64,000 bases of DNA, taken from assembly GCA_964448675.1 (NCBI GenBank), contig CAYUZU010000004.1:186001-250000 (forward strand), written 5' to 3'. Source of the DNA: CAYUZU01 sp964448675. GTDB lineage: Bacteria > Planctomycetota > Phycisphaerae > UBA1845 > Fen-1342. The position numbers were made by a program, and so were the translations under genes. Below the pieces are notes generated by a model that saw only the letters and a program-made list of their open reading frames with translations, was not told where the DNA came from and searched no databases. Of the stretch, positions 61,605 to 64,000 are shown piece after piece (positions within the stretch are counted from its first letter, which is position 1; the number at the start of each line of letters is the position of its first letter).

Positions 61605-61680
61605 CTCTCAATCCCTCATTTCCTCAGTCCCTTCGTCTTTTGCCTTCGTCGCTCCGTCACTCCGTCGCTTCGTCGCTCGC
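61605..61680 (-). repeat. purine-rich 3' repeat tract overlapping the end of the HAD gene
   Basis: On the minus strand, units of AGCGACGAAGCGACGGAG type run from the last seven codons of the HAD gene through its stop, followed by GACTGAGGAAATGAGGG and ATTGAGAG. The same two-part sequence lies after tsaB. The final residues ASDEATE are encoded by the repeat. Confidence 0.65.
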
Positions 61681-63069
61681 TTCCAGCAACAGATTCCGCA
61701 CCAGTATCAATTCGGGCAGGCCACCGCGGACGACCTCGCTCGCCGCAGCATAGTCCTGGCGGCTGGTATCGCGATTGGGCAGCGCGACGGCACAGCCGAC
61801 GCCCGCCGCCCGCAGCGAGATGATTCCAGGCTCGGTGTCTTCGAGGCCCACGCAGTAGCGGTATTGCGATTTCGGCAGCGACATCTGGTACAGCGCGAGG
61901 GTGTAGAGGTCGCGATGGGGCTTGAGCCGGGCCTCCCACGTGTCGCTGGCACACACGAAGCCGTCGAACACCGCGCGATAGTCGGCGAGGTTGGTCACCA
62001 GACGGTCCTTGCACTCGTTCGAGACCGGCCAGTCCTGCACCTGCCGGGCCATGACGGCGATGACCTCTTTCATGCAGGCGTGTGTCTCGTAGGCGATCGA
62101 CGCCGTCACGAGTGACAGCTTCGCCGGCGCCTGCGCGAACCGCGCCGCCAGTTGCTTCAGCCGCGGGCGGTAGCCGTCCAGCTCGGCGGCGGTGTGCGCG
62201 AGACCCTCCTGGGCGAGCAGGTGCGCGCGCAGCGGCTCGTAGAGGTTGTCGATTTCCGGACCGAGCCAGCCCTTGATCAGCGGGATGAACACGCCGTAGC
62301 CGGGCATGGGCTCGACCAGGCGGCGGTCCTTCATGCCGAGCAGCTCGGCGGCCAGGCGGTCACCCTGGCCGCGCTCCAGTTCGCGTAGAATGGAGTGATA
62401 GCGCATGTAGTAGATGTCGAGGGCGGCGGCGATGCGCTCGCTGTCGTGCTGCGGTTTGAAGGCGCTGCCGAACTTCCGCACGTACGAGGCCATCAGGCGC
62501 GAGACGTTGTTGGCGTCCACGCGGCCGCTGCGCAACAGGCGCTGAAACTCCAGGTCGTCGAGCATCGGGCCCAGGCCGCAGTGGCGCGCGTTCTGCGTGA
62601 CGTCGCGGCGGCGCTGATCGTCGGTCATGCAGGCCAGCGTCCATGCAACCGCTTCGAAGAACGCGTGGCGAAACGCGTCCAGGTCGAGCGCGTCGCCGTA
62701 GCGCTGCACGAGGAATTCGGTGTGGCGGAAGTTGCTGTTGCCAATCACGTAGGGATAGTCGTCATGTTCGTCGAGGCCGGCCCAGTCGGCCTCGGTCGGC
62801 CGGCCGGTGAAACGCCGCACCATGTACTCGAGCGAATGCAGCGCCAATGGCTCAGTGGTGGTGCTGGTGCCGTCCATATCGACGGCGAAGGCGGCGACGT
62901 GGTCCAGCGGCGGCGTCACCCGCGGGGCAAGCGGGTAGAGGTCGCACGGAGAAAACACGTAGTCAAGGTTGCGGACTTGCGCGAACTCCGTCACGCCCAG
63001 ATCGGCCGCGAGCTGCTGCCACTGCGCACCGGCTTCGCCCGCGTTGAGGTACTGTGCCAGTTTGTCCAT
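61657..63069 (-). CDS. HAD-superfamily sugar-phosphate phosphatase or mutase with very large cap insert
   Basis: This 470-residue cytoplasmic protein has a complete HAD active site spread over the chain: Asp64 and Asp66 in AVDMDGTSTT, Thr322 in LVTAS, Lys383 in RLKPHRDLY, and Glu410-Asp411 in VGLEDTEPG. Between motifs I and II lie about 255 residues of mostly helical cap (versus about 70-100 in beta-phosphoglucomutase). An unrelated lead of 60 residues precedes motif I. The DxDGT box is mutase- or phosphatase-like. It lies between GH65 and pgmB genes, so a hexose phosphate substrate is inferred. ATG 63069 has AGAGG about ten bases upstream. The last codons come from a repeat tract. Confidence 0.75.
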   Translation of the reverse strand: MDKLAQYLNAGEAGAQWQQLAADLGVTEFAQVRNLDYVFSPCDLYPLAPRVTPPLDHVAAFAVDMDGTSTTTEPLALHSLEYMVRRFTGRPTEADWAGLDEHDDYPYVIGNSNFRHTEFLVQRYGDALDLDAFRHAFFEAVAWTLACMTDDQRRRDVTQNARHCGLGPMLDDLEFQRLLRSGRVDANNVSRLMASYVRKFGSAFKPQHDSERIAAALDIYYMRYHSILRELERGQGDRLAAELLGMKDRRLVEPMPGYGVFIPLIKGWLGPEIDNLYEPLRAHLLAQEGLAHTAAELDGYRPRLKQLAARFAQAPAKLSLVTASIAYETHACMKEVIAVMARQVQDWPVSNECKDRLVTNLADYRAVFDGFVCASDTWEARLKPHRDLYTLALYQMSLPKSQYRYCVGLEDTEPGIISLRAAGVGCAVALPNRDTSRQDYAAASEVVRGGLPELILVRNLLLEASDEATE

Positions 63070-63251
63070 TGCGATCAAACCTCTCCGACCGCACGTCGTG
63101 TCCTGAATCACGTCCCCCGGCCAGCGTACGAAGCGTGCAGTCTGGGTGGCCGGCGCCGAAATGGCAAGGGCAAGGCGGATCTGCTACTGTCTGCGCGAGG
63201 GCGGCGGTGTTCAGGCGATGGCCTTGACGAGCTTGACGAGGATGTGTCTCC

Positions 63252-63899
63252 ATGATTCGCGGCGTAATCTTCGATCTGGACGGTGTGCTCGTGACCACCG
63301 ACCAGCTCCACTATCGCGCCTGGAAGCAGATGGCCGACGCGGAGGGCATCCCCTTCGACCGGCAGATCAACGAGCGGCTGCGGGGGGTGAGCCGGATGGA
63401 GAGCCTGGCCATCATCCTGGAGCGGGCGGCGCGGTCGTATACCCCGACGGAGCGTGAGGCTTTGGCCGCGCGCAAGAACGAGACGTATCGTGCTTTGCTG
63501 CAAGAGCTTACACCAGATGACCTGCTGCCGGGGGCCAGGGAGACCGTCCTGGCGCTGCGGCGGCGCGGGTTGCGGACGGCGGTGGGGTCGTCCAGCCGCA
63601 ATACGCCGCTGATCTTGGAACGGGTCGCGCTGAGACCGCTGTTCGACGCGGTGGCGGATGGCAACGACATCACCCGTTCGAAGCCGGACCCGGAGGTGTT
63701 TCTGCTGGCGGCCGAGCGACTGGGGTTGCCGCCGGCGGATTGTCTGGTGATCGAGGACGCGGTGGCGGGGATCGAGGCGGGTCGGCGGGGCGGTTTCCCG
63801 GTGTTTGGCATCGGGACGCCCGAGAGCCTTCCCGGGGTGGCGCGAGTAGCGCCAGGGCTGGGGGCGGTTTCGGTGGAGGCTCTGTTGAGCGCCGATTAG
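63252..63899 (+). CDS. pgmB: beta-phosphoglucomutase
   Basis: This 215-residue HAD protein has DLDGVLVTTDQLHYRAWK at residues 8-25, the LRGVSRMESL cap motif diagnostic of beta-phosphoglucomutase, SSSRNT, KPDPEVF and VIEDAVAGIEA. It interconverts beta-glucose 1-phosphate and glucose 6-phosphate via a phospho-aspartate at the first Asp of DLDG. It is divergent from the HAD and GH65 genes and should process the GH65 product. ATG 63252 follows GAGGA with nine-base spacing. Confidence 0.93.
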   Translation: MIRGVIFDLDGVLVTTDQLHYRAWKQMADAEGIPFDRQINERLRGVSRMESLAIILERAARSYTPTEREALAARKNETYRALLQELTPDDLLPGARETVLALRRRGLRTAVGSSSRNTPLILERVALRPLFDAVADGNDITRSKPDPEVFLLAAERLGLPPADCLVIEDAVAGIEAGRRGGFPVFGIGTPESLPGVARVAPGLGAVSVEALLSAD

Positions 63900-63961
63900 G
63901 CCGCGTTTTATCGGGCGCTGGCCAACCCGACCGAAGCATCGCCAAGCGTCGCCGGGCGTGC

Positions 63962-63967
63962 TATAAT
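63962..63967 (+). promoter_or_regulatory. perfect TATAAT -10 element at the window end
   Basis: TATAAT at 63962-63967 stands in a GC-rich gap after pgmB. The -35 at the right distance is poor (TCGCCA, 63940-63945). If used, it would start a gene beyond the window. Confidence 0.4.
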
Positions 63968-64000
63968 GCTTGGCTCTACCGGCGGGTTGGCACCGAGGGG

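Overview
The window is GC-rich, densely coded chromosomal DNA. No rRNA, tRNA, phage, insertion sequence or CRISPR array was recognised. Gene content points to a planctomycete (Planctomycetota). The clues are an Arg-Arg-type exported Gfo/Idh/MocA oxidoreductase, spmA/spmB homologues without other sporulation genes, a Lys-rich HU-like protein, many lipoproteins and glycoside hydrolases, and a two-gene operon of giant exported proteins. The assignment rests on gene content only, because no marker rRNA is present.

Layout. 1-2.7 kb: start of an hpd-like gene (minus), a doubtful fragment, and a REC-GGDEF-HD-GYP regulator with a small YjfB-like protein. 2.9-9.1 kb (plus): panB, a DUF3467 protein, a MacB/FtsX-type permease overlapping a lipoate ligase-like gene, tsaB and ftcD. 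9.2-14.9 kb: an AcpH-like protein, an aldo/keto reductase, a lipoprotein N-acetylmuramoyl-alanine amidase, an alpha/beta hydrolase, and a secreted NlpC/P60 protein carrying a degenerate amidase domain. 14.9-25.9 kb (minus): two overlapping genes for 1152- and 2505-residue exported, membrane-anchored proteins built from the same beta-rich repeat unit. This is the best candidate here for an undescribed system. 26.1-29.3 kb (minus): an HD-GYP-PilZ protein and a processive GT2 glycosyltransferase. 29.4-37.4 kb: a LOG-family protein, an HU-like protein, a UVR-motif protein, tyrS, an RlmI-like methyltransferase, a 27-residue membrane peptide, metG and a lipoprotein. 37.4-46.0 kb: a 1000-residue protein with two receiver-like domains and a PEP/pyruvate-binding domain, a Gfo/Idh/MocA oxidoreductase, a PocR-PAS hybrid histidine kinase, and gdhA. 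46.4-63.9 kb: a carbohydrate region with a GH2-PA14 enzyme, a beta-helix lipoprotein, a GH2 beta-mannosidase, a GH9 endoglucanase-like enzyme, a GH65 phosphorylase, a HAD phosphatase with a large cap, and a beta-phosphoglucomutase. A spmA-spmB-carboxypeptidase operon sits inside this region.

How the genes work together. The GH9 enzyme is exported, whereas the two GH2 enzymes and GH65 show no signal peptide. This suggests extracellular attack on beta-glucan or mannan followed by cytoplasmic processing. GH65 plus beta-phosphoglucomutase would convert an alpha-linked disaccharide to glucose and glucose 6-phosphate. Cyclic-di-GMP signalling is prominent: one GGDEF protein has a degraded HD-GYP domain, and one intact HD-GYP protein carries a PilZ domain beside the glycosyltransferase. 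Cell-wall remodelling appears three times: the amidase lipoprotein, the NlpC/P60 protein, and the D-Ala-D-Ala carboxypeptidase with spmAB. Short purine-rich repeats lie just 3' of several genes, and ACTG-heptad arrays lie just 5' of two start codons.
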